A DNA stretch of 64,000 nt from Calvatia gigantea (GCA_025093985.1 JACAAK010000009.1:186001-250000), one strand, 5' to 3'; counted from the stretch's first letter, positions 11,659 to 24,603 are shown. Notes: generated by a model from the sequence alone, not told the origin. Numbers and translations: made by a program.

Positions 11659-12530
11659 AGCGGTAGAGAAAAGCACCTGTGGGAAATCCTGCCCTATTGA
11701 CCATCGGTCAGAATTTCCCCCGGTCCCAGTCAGCAGCAGTTTACATTTCAAAAGCCCTCGAACGTGTAGTACATGTACCTTCAGTCGCATTTAAATGCAT
11801 TTTCGCCCACAGAAATGTTATTTTCTGTTTTGATGACCATTTAAAAATTTGAGGGCCATCCGCCAATTCATTGATGGACCTCCTATGCATTAGTCGCACT
11901 TCCATCATAGGACACAATCGTGCGATGTTTCTCGGAGCCAGATGGGTGGTACATATGCGCGGAGTTAACACGGACGGTATCAGGCCTTGAGGCGTTTGAA
12001 AATAACCATCCACACAGCGCTGGTACGAAATCCCGGTAGAAACCTTGGTCGATGCGGCGGACGTCTTGGCCGTCCCTTTGAAGTCGCACAGAAGGCTCAT
12101 CGGCTATTAGACAATAAATTGGGTCGCTCCGTTTGTACAGTTGCTTCGTCTCAACTCCAGGTTGGCGCATCAGTGAATTTCGCAAAACTCATCACCTAAA
12201 TCACAACATGATAGAACTATTTACGGCGTTAATCCGGATGAAACCCCGACATATCCCAGCAATATTAGATCTCTCCTTGGATAGTGACAGGATTTCAGCG
12301 ACGACACAACCACTGCTAGCCAGGAGTGCCGGTGACGAAAGGTTGAATTACAAATGTTGCCGCGAAGCTTTCCGAAGAATTAGTAGGAGTGGTGTCGCGT
12401 GTAAATATTCATGGTAGATTGGCTTCCGAGGAGATATGAAGGCTGGGCTTGACCCCAAGAAACGAGGAGGGCCGGTTTCCTCTTGCGTGGCTGATACTGT
12501 ATTACGGTCTCCCGCTCGACTTTGGAAATG
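11659..12530. other. intergenic, no gene recognised
   Basis: Only short, mutually overlapping ORFs with no recognisable motif are present. Confidence 0.4.
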
Positions 12531-13363
12531 AAATGGCCTTTCGACTTAGTATTCGACAGGTCGAGGCTTATAAGTACGGGAGGGAGACACAAGGGATATG
12601 TCCAGTCCCATTAGTTGTATTCACTGGGGGATTATTCGGAGCTGCCAGACTTGAAGCTGGAAGCTTGAGCACTGAACAATTGACAACACCATGCATCAAC
12701 TATAACTCTGTATTTTTTGGCAGCCGGAATCGGATGCGGTTTCGCTTGCCTACATCAACTCCATTATCATTTCAGCACATCGGAGTGATTCTTCAATGCC
12801 ACACCGAACCAAACTGGTTGGGATTAAACATTTTTCTCGAGTCACAAGACAAAGCTCTCTTGGCGGTACCTCACAAACGCTGGCGGAAGTGGCCCATGCT
12901 TCCAACCCTCTGCAAAGAGTACGAGCGCGAGTGTTTCACTGGAACTGCCTTTTCTCGCAAATTCTATTCCCGGCTCTCGGCACTTTTCAAAAGATTTGAA
13001 GTTGAGTACCTGCCCGGTACTACTATAAGGTCCGTTCCCCTCGTCCCACACTGGCCTAGGCGTTACAAAACTACACACTCATTCCACCAGCCTGGTCCGG
13101 GACGGCGACGCGATGGGCATCCCGACATAGGTCATCTTTTTTTCTTCTGCAAGGTCCGAGGTGCACCCCCACTCGGAACGGCCCATATCGGAGCCCCCAA
13201 AGGCCGCAAACAATGCGCGTGGGACCGTAAACGTTCCCCTATTCCTGACAATTTAACGAATAAGTGTTTTCCGCTACGAAACAGGCCACTTTGTCGAGGT
13301 TTTCTAAGAGTGGAGCTTGACTATATGCACGAGAAAGAGGGTCAATGTAAGTCTGTTAGATAA
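12531..13363 (+). CDS. hypothetical ORF truncated by the left LTR of element A
   Basis: The frame is open from 12,449, but the first ATG is at 12,531 (about 277 aa). It is rich in Arg, Pro and Lys and I recognise no domain, signal peptide or membrane segment. Its last residues (CKSVR) and stop codon come from the LTR that begins at 13,346, so any host frame here is cut by the insertion. Such a long open frame is unlikely by chance, but no intron or start context supports it strongly. It could be an orphan gene or a chance frame. Confidence 0.3.
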
Positions 13364-13569
13364 GCGATACTAACAACTATAAACAAGATAGATCATATAT
13401 ATAGAGAACCCGACAGACTTACTACTTAGTTCCGTTTCATCACTTTCCTTTATTATCGTGTACTTTACACATACCTGTTCGTATAGACTCCCGAGAACAC
13501 TCATTTGTCTGGTGTGACTTGTGAGTAATCCCCTGATCTGTATCAAACAGTGAGCCTCCTGGGCTTCCA
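13346..13569 (+). repeat. 5' LTR of element A
   Basis: TGTAAG...TTCCA. Differs from the right copy by two CpG-type substitutions and two single-base indels. About nine CpG sites are still present. Confidence 0.85.
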
Positions 13570-13703
13570 CTTTTTTTTTGAGTTTTCTCGTGCAGTCTTC
13601 CTAAGGGTGGATGTCGACAAAGCATTGATGCTTCATCTTTGAAGAGATCTGTAAAGATTTCCCCCTGTTTTCTTTCCCCCCACCTTCTCCCCTTGTCCCC
13701 CTT

Positions 13704-13800
13704 TTGTGTACATATGCATTCTCCCTGTGCATAGGCATACACCCCTGTGCACAGATGCATACACCCCTTTTCGTGTACATATGCATACCCCTATGTGTTA
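13704..13800. repeat. degenerate short tandem repeat
   Basis: Four or five imperfect units of about 20-26 bp built on GTGTACATATGCAT and GTGCATAGGCATACACCCC. It lies just inside element A. Function unknown. Confidence 0.6.
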
Positions 13801-14065
13801 AAAAACACAGAAACACCTGCATATAGCCTGGTGTAGGCAATGAATTCACCCCTTTGTCCAGTTGGATTAGAAATGCTTGCATTTTCTGACAAAATGACAC
13901 ATATAGTCCCCAGTCTGGCTATTACATGTGCACAACTTGCATGGAAAAATGAGCATGGCCCTTCCTTGCCTCTGTCTCCCCAGAACCCACCTCATTCAAC
14001 ATCCCCTGTCTTACCTGAAGACTTGAGCTCTGATTATTGAGGGTTATTACATCCCATCTATCATG

Positions 14066-14660
14066 GAAAACCTTATGCTTGCCTCTAGGTATCACCCTCA
14101 TTCCAAGAGGACCACCCTTAATAACAAATTGCTGAAATTAAACCTGAGTTCCTGCTTGATTTTGAACATTGTACCTGTGATTACTTTGATGGTCTGGCAA
14201 AGCCTGTAGATGAAAGCTCCTGGGATTGCCTGGACTTTGCAGTGCTGTGCAGCAAACAGGAAGATTGATAACCACCTCCGAGCTCAATGTGTGACTGTCA
14301 TTAAGATGTTATTCACTGAATTTATGGCATACCTTCTGTGCCAAGTTCCTTGACCAGAATTGACATAAGGATCTGGGATGTCGCATTCATGGCATACAAA
14401 TGAAAGACACCGACATCTTTGCAGAGTGGATTCAGGACCTCATCTCCCTCAACAACTGCCTCCTTGACATGCCAAGTTACCTTAAGGATGAGGAGTTCAT
14501 CAATACCATTAGGAGCAAACCTCTGTCTGGAGCTCTATGAGAAGGTCACACATAAAGACATCTTCCAACTCACTGCCTTCCATGAATGGTGTGATGCAGT
14601 TGAGAAAAATTGACAAGAAGCATCATGAACAGCTTGAAGTATATCCAGCTCACTGTCATG
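14066..14660 (+). pseudogene. element A gag relic
   Basis: A frame at about 14,400-14,540 reads MKDTDIFAEWIQDLISLNN and LPSYLKDEEFINTI-like helices, then continues in another frame as YEKVTHKDIFQLTAFHEWCD to about 14,630. This is gag capsid-like helical sequence broken by at least one frameshift and stops. No zinc knuckle is visible downstream. Confidence 0.45.
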
Positions 14661-15778
14661 GCTGCCACCAAGTCTGCATCCACTGTCCCTTGCACTGCTT
14701 CGCAGAAACAACAAGGGTGATGGTGCAGATTCACAATCCATGGCACTCCCCATCATGTCCTCCTTTCTTTGCAGAATGACAAAAGGATCAAGCTATATAC
14801 ATTTCCTTTTCAGCCAAGTCATCTGGGACCTTTGAACTAGGCAAAAACACTATCCCCTCCTCCTCCTGAAACTCACAGAGGTGGAATGACAGATCCTTGA
14901 GGAGAATGATGGATGCCAGAAATGTTGCAAGATCAAAGCAGGCCATGACTCTGCTCATTGCCCTGGACCTATTTCCTTCTGGCAACAACTATTGCCCCAT
15001 TGTATACAAGCATCTTGATGACTCAGCCCAGTCTCAGACCTTGTCATTATCAGCAAACACTGTTCATAAACACCCCTTTGCCCCTACTGAGGGTGACTGA
15101 GGAAGCAAACTATCTGAGGAATTGTCAACACAGTCAACAATATGCCTTTGGATGACAATGACATACTGAATTGTAGCAAGTCTGGATGCAGGGGATATAT
15201 GTTATAAACTTACCACACTCCCAGACTCTTCCTACTAATGTATTAACTTCCTTTCTTGGAATTCCTTTTGTCTCTTACCCTAGTCCATTCTTTATTTATT
15301 ATCATATGTACTACTATCCTTTGCTTCTTATGATTTGTACAGAGTCATGTTTCTGTTTCACTTTCATCAGACTTCTATTTACTCATCTCCATCTTCTTTA
15401 TGACTCATACCACTTCTGTTACTCATTTCTATAACTCCTTAGATTATCAATTAACCCGTAGCAGTCTCTTATTGACTCATCCTTCTTTACTACATAATTT
15501 CCCATTCCTTATGTATAGCTAGTATATAAACCCTAAGTAGTACCTTGTATTACCTTAGGTTATTCTAGTAACAAGCTTTCTTATCTTCAGCTTATCTGCT
15601 ACAAGGTTAACAACCTTGGAGACTGCAGTGATACTTAACTTGGACTTCTTAGACCAGCATGAGCTTCTACTCGACAGAGTGATCCTGAAGTCTGCATAGA
15701 AGTCCTCAAGACTTATTGTATACTCCTAGGCTATAATATTGAACCTCTCCCTGAGTGGAGATGATCCTGGGCCCAGTT
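14661..15778. other. element A internal DNA, decayed
   Basis: CpG-poor, T-rich in 15,200-15,480. Small ORFs, including a hydrophobic one at 15,186-15,434, look fortuitous. Probably decayed gag and pre-protease sequence. Confidence 0.4.
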
Positions 15779-16199
15779 TGTTGAATCTCGATCCAGCACC
15801 ACTATGTTGGTTCAGTCTATTTATAGCTGAAATGGGTCTTGAGTACTTCACTATTAGAAGCAAGATAATGAGCTATGGACACAGTACTAGACCAGCACTC
15901 TAGGTTGCTGGCTACATAGGTCTATTAGATACATGTAGTAGTACACATTATGCTCTGTATATACTACTGGCAGATAAGACCTCACCTGTAAAAGGTAGAA
16001 CAGCACACAGACCAGGGACTTTATATATATAAAGCCCTATGTAGTATGCATACTTTCCTTCAGACAATTAAGTCTTTCTTTCATCCTGCCTCTAAGATAT
16101 CCCTTAGCAACTGTCTACAATGTGCACCTCAACAATCCCAGTGAGTATGACTACCCTCCGCTACTAGTGCAGTGCTACTGTAGTATACTTGTCTCAACA
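15779..16199 (+). repeat. solo LTR of family E inside element A
   Basis: TGTTGAATC...CTCAACA, similar along its length to the LTRs at 42,853 and 48,973 (opposite strand), including the CTATTTATAGCTGAAA promoter block. The 5-bp target duplication CAGTT lies at 15,774-15,778 and 16,200-16,204. It is more decayed than the E pair. Confidence 0.85.
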
Positions 16200-16218
16200 C
16201 AGTTGCGAAGTAAGGTAA

Positions 16219-17978
16219 CACACATAACAATACATCTGTGTCTTCCATCTCCTCACTAGGATCAAATACCTCCTTTGCAGCATTCTGTGCCTCTGTAAGT
16301 GCAGTGAATGCTTTTCCATTTTTCTGGGATTGTAAACTCACTGGTCCTAACAGCAAGTTCCCATTATCTGCCTGCACTCTTATTGATTCTGGGGCTTCCA
16401 TTGTCTTGATCCACAAGCATCTTGTACAGTCTCTTGGCCTTCTGTGACACCTTCTCAAATGCCCACTTCCAATCTGTATGGTTACCAATTCCAAATCCAT
16501 ATTTACATATTATGTTAAGCTTTCACTCTCTTCACATGACCTCACATATGTTTCCCTTACTGTAGATGCCATCATTTCAGATACCTTGTCTTCAGACCTT
16601 ATACTTGGGATGCCCTTCTTAGAATGTAATAACATTGTGATTGACTCTGAACAACAAACTGTGATGGATAAGCATATTGGGTATGTCCTTATAGGAACAG
16701 ATACCTCAACACCTCCATCTCATAAATGTAAGGTTCTGATGGCCAATACACATATAATAGCTATGAAGAAGTACAGATGTTCCCTTCTACAGGAGCTCAA
16801 ATCATGGCTCATAGACATTAAAGAACAAAATGAGAAATATACTATCTCAGAGTGCCCTATGTGTGAAATTGTGGCAGCAATTGCTCACCACATTTTACAC
16901 ATCAAAGAAGAGGCAATGCTTGAGCAAGAATGAATGAAAATCATACAAGAATTTCAGGATGTCTTCCAAGATATCCCTCATGTAAATGAGTTACCTATAG
17001 ATGTTCTTGCAGAAATTCAACTTAAGGATGCCAATTATATGATTCAGACATGTTCCTATTCTTGCCCATGCAAGTACCATGAGGCATGGAAGACCCTCAT
17101 TGACCAGCATTTGGAGGCAGGTTGCATTAGGACCTTCCTCTTCAGCACATGCCTCACCAGCTTTCATTATACCAAAGGCTGATCTGACTGCACTTCCATG
17201 TTGGGTGAACGATTACCACCAGTTGAACAAGAACACTATCCCCAACTCTTACCCCTTGCCCTGTATTGATGATATATTAGCAGATTGTACCAAGGGCAAG
17301 ATCTGGGGTACAATAAATATGACAAATGCATTTTTTCAGACAAGGATGAAACCTTCTGATATTCCTCTTACAGCAGTGACTACCCCTTTCAGATTGTATG
17401 AATGGTGTGTCATGCCTATGGGTTTGTGGAACGCTCCTGCGATTCACCAATGACATGTGAACCAAGCATTGCAGCAATACATTGGAAAAATCTGTCATAT
17501 TTACCTTGATGATATTATTATATAGTTGAATTCTGTTGAAGAACATGCACACCATGTGTGCCTTATATTACAGGCATTGAAACAAGCTGGGCTCTACCTG
17601 CAATCTCAAGAAAATGAGACTTTTTCAAACAGAAGTTCATCTTCTTGGTCATTTTATCAACTGTAATGGTATCAAAGCAGATGACAAAAAGATTGATCAG
17701 ATCATCAATTGGCCCACTCCATCCTTGGCTAAGGACATTCAGAAATTCCTTGGTTTGGTGCACTGTCTTGCAGTCTTTTTGCTACACCTGGCAGATTACA
17801 CACATATACTTAATAAGTTTACAAGTGATGAATGTCAAGTACAATTTCCAGAATGGACTCCTGCACATCAGGCAGCATTCGATGGAATTAAATGCTTGGT
17901 GCTTAGCACAGAATGCATGACAGTCATCAACCATGACCTTATGCCAGAATACTGCATGTTTGTCACCACTGATGCTTT
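16219..17978 (+). pseudogene. element A protease and reverse transcriptase
   Basis: Aspartic protease core LIDSGAS with LVQSLGL (16,380-16,450) and LILGMPFLECNN (16,600-16,635). RT blocks WVNDYHQLNKNT, WGTINMTNAFFQTRM, MPMGLWNAPAIHQ (17,200-17,455) and YLDDIII (about 17,500-17,520), then FLGLVHCLAVF (17,740-17,790). Frameshifts occur near 17,160 and 17,600. In-frame stops are mostly TGA, plus one TAG where tryptophan is expected after YLDDIII. The frame ends where element B begins, inside RNase H at TTDA. Confidence 0.8.
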
Positions 17979-18286
17979 TGTTATGACCTTAGTCTGAGTT
18001 TACCTCAGGTTGCAACTTAGGCTAAGACTTGAGGGCGAGTAAGGGGAGGAGAACTAGAGATGGTTAAGCATACCAAATACAATGGGTGTATGTACACTTA
18101 AATACAAGGAGTCATCCAGTTGAATGGATGGGGTAACTACAATGAAACATCCAGTAAGGTAGGCATAGTAGTTAGTACAAGTCATAACTGGAGATCACTC
18201 AGCAGGAATAGGTGAAACAGATGTACTAGCAGTATAGGAATGCAGATAGAGATGGAGCATGATGTGATCGGTGAAAAACCATAACA
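17979..18286 (-). repeat. 3' LTR of element B
   Basis: 308 bp. Compared with the right LTR it has about 25 differences, mostly CA in one copy against TG in the other, or CG against CA/TG. Confidence 0.88.
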
Positions 18287-19677
18287 ATACCCCCTGATTT
18301 GGCTTTATGCCTCAAGAAGCTTCATCAAAGTCACCATTGACTACAGTGGAGGCAAGAGCTTTCTTGGTGGCTCTGATAAGGTACTTTCCATTGTTCGAGC
18401 ACATGAAGAAGACAGGCAAGTGGCTTCGACTGTCCTGACAGATAGGGACTGGGACACCATTGAATGGGAAGTCAGTTGTGGTGGAGTTGTCCCAATAGTT
18501 CTTGACTATCGTTTTCCAGTAGTGTTGGTCCTTTTCTTGTCCTGGTAATACAGTGTGGAATCTTGCAGGAGGGAGAAAAAACTGATACAAGTTGTGGTGG
18601 AGTGATAGGTTTTGATGAAACAGTAGAGTGAGTTGACTTCTTCTTTTATGGAAACAGTTGTTTCTTCAGTCTATAGGCATGTCAGATTGGGTTAGTGGCA
18701 TGGGGTTGATTGTGGTGTGGAGTTCAGAGAGGGTGCTGTGGATTCCTGTCGACTGAGGACATTGATCTCCAGATCTTCGGTGGTTTTATCACATCTGAGT
18801 AAGTTCATTGCTACATTGGCGAGCTCTAGAAAGATGTCAGTGATATCAAGGTGTTTGAATACTTCTAGTCTGAGGTTGACTGTGGTTGTGGAGGCTGTGG
18901 ACATGGTCTTGTTCACTGGGTGTAAGTGTGGATTGTTCCAGGGATTGGAAGATGGCGGGGATGTGCTGGTTGGTGGATGAGGAAGTATTGGCAAACCCTG
19001 CATACATGTCGGCAAAGGTGATACATGCAGTGGCAAGGGCAATGTGCTTGTTGATGACTAGCCGCTTGTTTTGAGCAGTGATGGCTTCCATTTCACTGTT
19101 GGTAGCCTTGTCAATGTCTTTCAGTAGGGATTCAAGGAGCCCCTGTACTGGGGATGGCATAGTGGTGAGGTTGTAATAAGTGCCCTGAAGGGCCAGTGCT
19201 TGGTTGTTGCCAGGTTCTGGAAGGGGAACGGAGGAGATTATGGTTGGGTTGGGGTAGATGAGGGAACGAATAGTGACATGGTTGGCTTGGGAGGAAGGAC
19301 ATGTCTGGTTAATTTCTTTGGCTTGGTGGTGATTTTTTGGTTCTTCTACCCCCCTTTTTATGGGTATCCTCCAGATACCTCTTTTGGTAATCCGCTATTG
19401 TATTTTGAGCATTTGTCAGGTTCGATTCCACTGTCCACATATCTTCTTCATTGCTGTACCCTTTTTAATGGACTAGAAATTGATAATCCCTTCCACATTT
19501 CCTTCGCCCATGGATTTCTTCCACTTTATACTCTTCTTCATTATTGATGATGATCGGGTCAGGTACTGATGGTTGTTTTTGACTCAGGAACTTGGCCTTG
19601 TGGGCTGGCATCAGGAGCTATTCATTGAATACATCATGAATGGCCCATCCTTCTGGTAAGGCTAGCCAGTATGCTGC
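18287..19677 (-). pseudogene. element B pol C-terminus (chromodomain) and 3' tail
   Basis: On the minus strand, AYWLALPEGWAIHDVF (near 19,630-19,677) continues the pol frame that stops at 36,124 across element C. A chromodomain follows (EEYKVEEIHGRR, KGYSNEEDMWTVESNL), with a TAA where the conserved WKGY tryptophan should be. Beyond it about 1 kb stays partly open: a helical ORF at 18,846-19,160 (MPSPVQGLLESLLKDIDK...) and another at 18,312-18,590. I do not recognise these; they may be a third protein or an extended pol tail. Confidence 0.7.
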
Positions 19678-20982
19678 TGTAACAGCAAATCTGTTTTCAT
19701 GCATGAAAATCACTAATCTAAGGCATACAAGCCTACTAATGATTGCATCAAACCTTCCTGTAGTAGTACAACCTAATCTAAGAGCCCAACAGTATAATAA
19801 AAGAGTACTCGATCACTGTAGAACACTATGGCCATTGATGACAGATAGCAGTGGCTACAGGATGACCACTATGCTTAACAAAAAGCAATTCTAATAGTGT
19901 ACCATATGACCAGTCATGATTCCAGCTGGACCAGGTGGTAAAACCATTCTAATGTATCTATACAGAGCTATGGGACCCCTCCAATGAGCCTAGACTTGGG
20001 AAATAAGTCTGATGCACTTAATCTAAAAGGATGATCAGTGTGCTCACAAGGAAATGCCACTGTTGTTAGATTAATGAACAACACTCAGCACTAATGACAC
20101 ATATGGACATGTTCACATACAATCCACAGGAATACGTAGGAGAACAGTTCACACGATGTCTGAAATCTTAGATGTTCTACATATTTAGAGAAGAATGCAG
20201 ACCCAGAGAATGTGCTAAAACATAGCCCAGAACAAACAGATACCCGGAATCCTTCTGTATTTCCAATGTTTCACTAATCTAACAGGTTGTGGCTCTCTTG
20301 GTGTGCAATCTAATCTACCAGTTTGTACCTTGCTTGATAATATGTTCCTAGTTGTGTAATCATTGTCTTGTCATAATGCGCACCCAAATAATATATAAAC
20401 CCCCTCTAAGGTGTCGGACGTGGCAAGGAACCTACTAGCCATTGCCCAGCCTTCAGAGCGCAGTGAAAAGCAATCTATTGTGCCTGAGTGAAGCAAAGTA
20501 ATAAGTTCTTTTGAGATTAACTGGATTAAGTGACTTGAGCTAAGGTTGAGACCTTTGTAATCTAAGAAGAAGACCTCGGCTTACTTGTGAAGTGAGCCTA
20601 GATTAAGAGCATATTGCATCGCTACACCCTGGTACTTGGAGTATCACAAGTGTAGGACAGTGCGCTTCTGGTCGTTGACTTGATAAGGGTGAATCTTAGG
20701 GAGTACCTGAGGTTCTGTGTCTTGTTAACTTCTTAGATAAGGGATGCGAGTTGCGCTTTTTACAGTGTAACTTGGCTTTGCTCTTCTTAGCGAAGGTAGT
20801 TAGCTATTCTAGTGTTCTCTACGCGTCGTTGTTTCGCGTTATTTTGTGGAATTGTCCCTTATATTGTCAGATTGCCTCCCCACGAACTTGCCTTGTGCAG
20901 AAATCTTTAAAAATCTATTCCGTCAGCTTAATCTAAGCCGTACATCCATATCACACTTAGTTATTCTATTTCTGCCTCTTTA
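19678..20982 (+). repeat. 5' LTR of element C
   Basis: Begins TGTAAC and ends CTCTTTA. A TATATAAA promoter element lies at 20,391-20,399. Holds about a dozen ATCTAA/TTAGAT motifs. Differs from the right copy mainly at CpG-derived sites. Confidence 0.88.
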
Positions 20983-20984
20983 TC

Positions 20985-21000
20985 TGGAGCCCACCACGAG
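20985..21000 (+). other. primer binding site of element C
   Basis: TGGAGCCCACCACGAG, two bases after the LTR; it starts with TGG as needed to pair with a tRNA CCA end. The tRNA species was not determined. Confidence 0.6.
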
Positions 21001-22548
21001 GGGAGTTTCAGTGTGAGAGCCACTTTATTTCCACACCCTTTTACCGTTCTCAAAACGAGCTTTGGGCCTCCACCTGGAGCATATAAAAAACAGATTGCTA
21101 CTTCACATCCTGTACCAGAATAGAACAAAACAAAACCCAAAGGTCGAGAGACTCAAAATTCTAGAAGAACAGAGCTGTTACCGAAGCTAGATAATCCAGA
21201 GCAGTTGCTTAGAAACGCCCGCCGTTCTCAATGCTCAGACACTCTTGGCGAAAGTTCAGCTCGCAAATGCACTTCACGAACAGTAAATCCTGCTGCTTCC
21301 GTGAACCCTTTGCCTAATCTAGCACGAAACCTGCCAATTCCGGCACAACCACAGACCCAAACTACCTCTCAAACGAACTCAAATCAGCTAAACGCTATGC
21401 CTAGCCCTGCTATGCCAAACCCCATGGCTATGGGAGCCCCAGTATGGGATGGTTGAGGAGCTACACTCCAAGACTTCCTATGGCGTCTAGAACGCTTATT
21501 CGATGTCTCTAGTATCACAGACATGGAAGATAAAGTAAAATGGGCCGTTAGCTATGTAGAGCCTAGCGTATGAGATGAATGGTCGAGTTTCCCGGAATAT
21601 ATAACTCCAGACTGGAATGGTTTTAAAAATCGTTTGAAGCAGGAGTATCCGGAACTCGTAGCAGAAGAACAAGGTTCAGTTGCTAGATTACGAGCATTAA
21701 GACGAGAATACAAACACATTAGTATGTTTGACGAAGAGCACCTCTTAGCTTTTAAGAGGAAGTTCTCTTTACAAGCAGAAAAATGTCTAACAAATCCACC
21801 ACTCATAACGAACCATGAGCTGGTAGAAATGTTTGTTGGAAGTCTAGATAAACACTTCCAAGAAAACCTGAATACTAGATTAAGTATCAACGGTCGCACT
21901 CGTGCAGGAGGCGTAGCCTGAGGCGAAGATCCATATGATTGGACTGAAGTCGTTGCTAAAGCAGTGGAGCTGGTCAGTGGAAAGACTATAGCTAAAGTGC
22001 TAAAATACGATAACAATCCAGAGACTATGTCTCGAGCTATACCACCGCAAGTAAAATGTGAGCCCACTGAGCAGCAGTTGGACTTACACGAAGAAATTGC
22101 TAATCTAAAAGATACTCTGGCTGCTAATCAGAAAAATATGCAGAGCTTTATGGACTCCATGAAAGCTACAATGCAGACAAAATTTACGCGTCCTGCAAAC
22201 CCTGTAAACTATGGTCAGGGACAGCCGAGACAGAATAACGAGGCCGCAGCCAGGATAGGCAGAGGATGCTACTATTGTTTCGATTCAAAGCATCGTTGGC
22301 TCGCATGTCCAGAAAAAGACCTTCATAGTGCTGATGTGGCATTATCTTGGGTGGCCTGAAGGTGTTGTAGGAACTTCGTGGTGATGGGGTTGTTCGTTGC
22401 TAGTTCATTCTTGCCCTTCCATGGGTTTCTTCCATAGTTTAGGAAGAAAGGGGTCTCTTGTATCCTTCTGTGCTGTTTGTCATTGTACTGGAACTCTGCA
22501 ATGGGGAGCCACTCTGCCCAGTCGTCTTGGTCATAATTGCAGTATAGG

Positions 22549-22855
22549 TGTTATGAATTTCCACCAATCATAACGAGTTCCATACTATTCTGCATTTCCA
22601 ACTATCCGCGTACCTGTTTCGTCTATTCTAGCCCAGTGTTCTCTGAGATATGACTTGTACCAACTACTACGCTCTAACTGGACGTTTCATGTAGTTACTC
22701 CATCTGTTCAACTGGATGACCTTAGACGTACTTAAGCGTACATACACTCTGTTGTATTCGGTACGCTTAACCACCTTCTGTTCTCTTTCCCTTACTCACC
22801 CTCAAGACTTAGCCAGAGCTGCAACCTGAGGTCTAAACCAACTAAGGTTGTAACA
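22549..22855 (+). repeat. B-family LTR in piece D
   Basis: 307 bp, TGTTATG...TTGTAACA. It keeps more CpG sites than the B LTRs, so it is less decayed. Confidence 0.85.
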
Positions 22856-22936
22856 TTTGGTTAAGTGTCACCACCTCACCTTGCAAGAAATAGAGTTGGA
22901 AAAGACTCGAACCACGACGAACCCAGGAGCCATTAT

Positions 22937-24603
22937 ATGAGCTCGAACCCTGATGAATACAGAGAACCCCAGCTCGAAGTCACAGACAACGAGCTCGAAA
23001 CAGACAGTGAAACCGACTCATCGGACAAAGAAGCAGAGAACCCTGAAGTACCTGCACCAGAAACAGTTGTAACAGACAACGAACCCGGAGACACCACACA
23101 AGGAGTAAACCCAACAGGAGTAGAAGCAATTATATTGGAACTCTTCAACGAACTCGACATAGCAGAAGAACAGTTAGGACAACCGGAGAACCAAGACACC
23201 GAAACAGAATCAGAATCAGGAAATTCAGAAATGACGGACAATACTGCGCCCACCACAGCACCTAGCACAAAGGGACTCGTACCCGACCCAGGGTTCTTCG
23301 ATGGAACCCGAACTAAATTTGACGACTGGTGGAGAGCCATGACACTCTTCATGAAATTTAACAAAGTCGCCACGGCAGATGACAAAGCCATAGCAGTCTT
23401 AGCCAGACTGAGGGGAGGAACAGCAGGAGCATATGCAGCAATGAAAGCACCACAAATTCTGGAAGGAGAAGACTCCGTGGACTGGAAAGTCTTTGCCGAA
23501 GAATTCAAACGAACCTTTTCGGACGATGCCATGAACGCAAAAGCGGAATGGCAGATCGAAAAATTCAAACAAGGAAATAGGAACACGGCTGACTACCTCA
23601 TCGAATTCGAAGTACTCAAAAACAAGGCAAAAACTGACAACCAACATGCCATGTTCTTGCTGCAGAAAAATGCCCGACAAGATATTATCCACACCATCAC
23701 AGGCTACCCTCCAGCCGCTCGACCTGATACATACCCAGAATGGAAGGAGGCCATATTAGCAGTTGGACAGGGATATGAGGCATCTGAATACCGAGGAGAT
23801 AAGAAGACTAACTCGGGAACTACTTATGGAGGAATGGGAGAACCCATGGAGATAGGAAGCAGATGACACGTGTTCAATGCAAAAGGAGAACCCAAGTGCT
23901 ATAACTGTGGCATATTCGGACACATGTCCAAGGACTGCAAGAAGCCCAAAGGATTAACATGTTACAACTGCGGCAAAATTGGACACATAGCCAAAGCATG
24001 CACCGCACCAAAGAAAGTACAGATTTGAGCAATAGATGAAGCCAAACCAGAGGACCACCAGGATTTTTCCGGAGACTCCGAGTAGGCGCTGCCTCGAGAG
24101 TCAAGAAACTTGTATCTAGGATATCAGAAGAATATTACACGATTCCTCAGAAACAAAAGTGTGAACTAAACCTAAAAGGAAAAATCCAAACCCCGACAAA
24201 AAAGATAACAGTGAACACTATAGTCGACTCGGGATGCACCACCAGTAGCATCAGCAAAAAACTGGTAGATGAAGAAAAAATTCCCACAGAAAAACTAAAA
24301 CAAGAAATCACGGTACTCAACGCAGATGGCACGGCAAACCAAGGAGGAAAAGTCACAGAAACGGCTACCATACAGGTAGAAATCGAAGGACACAAAGAGA
24401 CAATTGAAGCGTCGGTTGTACAACTCCAAGACAGAGCAGAAATATTCCTAGGACACGACTGGCTCACCAAACACAATCCAGAAGTAAACTGGCGAACGGG
24501 AGAAATAAAGTTCAATCGATGCCCAAAGGACTGCAAATTCCCACACCAGAACATCCAGGTAACCGACAGGATCCGAAGCATGGCCACCACTGAAGACATA
24601 TGG
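22937..24603 (+). pseudogene. D gag and protease
   Basis: Gag begins MSSNPDEYREPQ, has an acidic N-terminus, the capsid segment FDDWWRAMTLFMKFNK, then two CCHC zinc knuckles (CYNCGIFGHMSKDC and CYNCGKIGHIAKAC, 23,900-24,000) and ends at TAG 24,083-24,085. One premature TGA (23,864-23,866) sits where B has arginine. Protease follows in the -1 frame with VDSGCTTSSIS and LGHDWLTKHNPEV (24,211-24,500). The frame is cut at 24,603 by the D boundary, so RT and integrase are lacking. Confidence 0.85.

Larger units (their letters stand above)
22322..24603 (+). mobile_element. Piece D: rearranged B-family retrotransposon fragment inside element C gag
   Basis: Two parts in opposite orientation: 22,322-22,548 matches the B integrase region (36,297-36,523, minus sense), and 22,549-24,603 is a B-family 5' LTR, gag and protease in plus sense. 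The LTR tip (TG at 22,549) is fused directly to the integrase fragment. The piece is flanked by a roughly 10-bp duplication (AGAAAAAGACC at 22,311-22,321; AGAAAAGACC at 24,605-24,614), longer than the 4-5 bp of the intact elements here. Confidence 0.8.

Noticed and set aside
15186..15434. Hydrophobic 82-aa ORF as a membrane protein
   Set aside because: T-rich decayed element A DNA codes for Phe/Leu/Ser by composition alone.
23399..23692. Minus ORFs opposite D gag (22,933-23,692)
   Set aside because: Ser-rich shadows of the acidic gag frame on the other strand.
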